From: an uncultured Collinsella sp.
GTDB taxonomy: Bacteria; Actinomycetota; Coriobacteriia; Coriobacteriales; Coriobacteriaceae
Assembly: GCA_900549535.1 (NCBI GenBank)
Contig: UROR01000131.1
Span: 1-5,292, forward strand
DNA length: 5,292 nt
Direction of reading: 5' to 3'
Part shown: positions 3,898 through 5,292 of the stretch, one piece after another
How the letters are laid out: every line of letters starts with the position of its first letter
How positions within the stretch are numbered: the stretch's first letter is position 1
Translations under genes and position numbers: made by a program
The notes under the pieces: generated by a model
What the model saw: the letters and a program-made list of their open reading frames with translations, nothing else
What the model was told of the DNA's origin: nothing
Database searches by the model: none

Positions 3898-5292
3898 ATG
3901 CTCAATAATCACGAGGTCAATCTAACCGACGAGGAGGCTGCCGCCGAGGTCGCCCGCGTCGCGAAGACCTACCCCGTGGTGCGTTTGCTGTCGGCCGATC
4001 AGATTAAGAGCGAGCCTAACTGCCTGCTCGCCGGCAATCGGTGCCCTTGTCTGCGTCAGTCGAGTCTTGAGGCCTTGGCAGATTCCGATGAGGTGTCGGA
4101 GCAGCTGCTCAATGATGGTACCGAGTACCGCGCTCGCCTGCGCCCTCTGAAGGTTGAGGGCGAGCCTCACGTCCTGCTGATGGTGCGTCCGATCGATGAG
4201 CAAGAGGCTGCAGAAGAGGACCTCGTCTACACCGATGTGCTGACGAGTGTGCGCAATCGCCGATATTACGAGGAAAAGCTCCGTAGCGCCCGCATGAATG
4301 CCGGCGTTGCGGTGATCGACCTTGATGATTTTAGGGTCTTCAACGATACGTGTGGCCGTCATGCCGGCGACCTTGCGCTCGGTGCTGTGGCGACAGCCAT
4401 ACGCAGCGGAATTCGTTCGACTGACGAGCTCGTACGCTATGGCTGCGACAAGTTTGTGGTCGTCATGCCCAATATTCCCTCCGATGACTTCACCCGTCGC
4501 CTGCATCAGGTGTCCGATGCCGTTCATGCCACGATTGTTCCGGGCCATGAGTACGTGAGCTTGACGGCATGTGTTGGTGGCGTTCGCATTCATGGCGAGA
4601 CGGTCGATGAGGGCGTTGGCCGCGCTGTCCAGTTACTGAGCCGCGCTAAGGCAAAAGCCGGTACGGTCGTGACCGATGCCGATTCCATCGAAGCCTTCCA
4701 AAGCGAAAAGCCTTTGGTGCTTATTGTCGATGACTCCGAGATGAACCGAGCCATTCTCAACGAGATGCTCAAGGACGAGTATTGCATCCTCGAGGCCGCC
4801 AACGGTCGTACGGCGCTCGACATGGTCGACCGCTATGGCGATGAGTTGTCGCTCGTGCTGCTGGATATTGTCATGCCGGGTATAAGCGGCTTTGAGGTGC
4901 TGGCCGATCTGTCGCGCCGATCGGGTATCGACAATCTGCCTTTCATCATGATTTCGAGCGAAGATTCCGATGATATGGTTCTGCGCGCGTACGAGCTGGG
5001 CGCCTCGGACTATATCAACCGCCCGTTTGACTCCCGTGTCGTGCGCCGCCGTGTAAGCAACACCATCCGCCTATACGCCAAACAGCGCCGCCTGACGAGC
5101 CTGCTGTCCCAGCAGTACAACGAGCGCGTCAAGAACAGTCGCATGCTCATCGACATCATGGCCGGCGTCATGGAGCTTCGCAACGGCGAGAGCGGCAGGC
5201 ACGTTACGAACATCGAGAAGCTGACCGAGCTGCTGCTTGGCTGTCTGGTCCAGCGTAGCGGCACGATCTTCCTCGACAATGAGGAACGCTCC
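3898..5292 (+). CDS. Multidomain c-di-GMP signalling protein: Cys-rich N-terminus, degenerate GGDEF, receiver, HD-GYP-like start; cut by window edge
   Basis: The first 465 residues are present and no stop is reached. Residues 1-107 are a possible PAS-like input with Cys42, Cys49 and Cys51. Residues about 108-255 form a GGDEF domain: the entry motif DVLTSVRNRR (113-122), the metal site VIDLDDF (Asp141), and AGD (156-158). The signature is GCDKF (182-186) instead of GGDEF, so cyclase activity is unlikely. The inhibitory-site RxxD (Arg173, Asp176) sits five residues before it, as in true c-di-GMP-binding members. Residues about 272-390 form a receiver with the acidic pair Asp278/Asp279, phospho-acceptor Asp323 (LLDIVMPG), Ser353 as the switch residue, and Arg375 (INRPF) in place of the conserved Lys. 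From about 405 an HD-type domain begins, with MELRNGESGRHV and its first metal His435. The start ATG has AGGAAGG seven bases upstream. No membrane segment is seen, so it is probably cytosolic. Confidence 0.9.
   Translation, partial: MLNNHEVNLTDEEAAAEVARVAKTYPVVRLLSADQIKSEPNCLLAGNRCPCLRQSSLEALADSDEVSEQLLNDGTEYRARLRPLKVEGEPHVLLMVRPIDEQEAAEEDLVYTDVLTSVRNRRYYEEKLRSARMNAGVAVIDLDDFRVFNDTCGRHAGDLALGAVATAIRSGIRSTDELVRYGCDKFVVVMPNIPSDDFTRRLHQVSDAVHATIVPGHEYVSLTACVGGVRIHGETVDEGVGRAVQLLSRAKAKAGTVVTDADSIEAFQSEKPLVLIVDDSEMNRAILNEMLKDEYCILEAANGRTALDMVDRYGDELSLVLLDIVMPGISGFEVLADLSRRSGIDNLPFIMISSEDSDDMVLRAYELGASDYINRPFDSRVVRRRVSNTIRLYAKQRRLTSLLSQQYNERVKNSRMLIDIMAGVMELRNGESGRHVTNIEKLTELLLGCLVQRSGTIFLDNEERS

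Noticed and set aside
3922..4593. A 223-residue open frame on the minus strand inside the signalling gene.
   Set aside because: The plus-strand frame has clear GGDEF and receiver motifs over the same bases. The antisense frame has none and no sensible ribosome site.

Overview
The window looks like ordinary chromosomal DNA of a high-GC bacterium. The wording of several proteins suggests the class Coriobacteriia, with Collinsella as the best guess. These include a methionine aminopeptidase with a SEC-C zinc motif, a COG0731-type radical SAM protein, and a GGDEF-receiver-HD protein whose linker resembles those of gut Actinobacteria and Clostridia. This assignment rests on recognition only and no search was run. 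No rRNA, tRNA, CRISPR array, transposase or phage gene is visible.

Layout. Positions 1-709 (minus) hold the N-terminal three quarters of a D-isomer-specific 2-hydroxyacid dehydrogenase that runs off the left edge. Positions 710-838 are intergenic and contain the terminator of the next gene plus an 8-bp inverted repeat in front of the dehydrogenase. Positions 839-1726 (minus) are map, a type I methionine aminopeptidase with an N-terminal SEC-C motif. Positions 1727-1886 hold a very long imperfect palindrome with 20-bp perfect arms. Positions 1887-2663 (minus) encode a small radical SAM protein. Positions 2664-2888 are a divergent intergenic region. Positions 2889-3686 (plus) encode an alpha/beta hydrolase. 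Positions 3687-3897 contain a good sigma70-type promoter. From 3898 to the right edge (plus) lies a large multidomain cyclic-di-GMP-type signalling protein, cut off by the window.

The genes do not form an evident pathway. The three minus-strand genes are separated by hairpins and gaps of 128-160 bases, so they look like independent transcripts. The two plus-strand genes are separated by 211 bases with a promoter between them.

The most interesting item is the last gene. Its order is an N-terminal region with a cysteine cluster, then a GGDEF domain with a broken catalytic signature (GCDKF) but an intact RxxD inhibitory-site motif, then a receiver domain with Arg in place of the conserved Lys, then the start of an HD-GYP-like phosphodiesterase domain. 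It reads like a phosphodiesterase-type output under both phosphorylation and possible c-di-GMP sensing. The second item of interest is the palindromic element at 1771-1851. I found no clear sign of an entirely new system.
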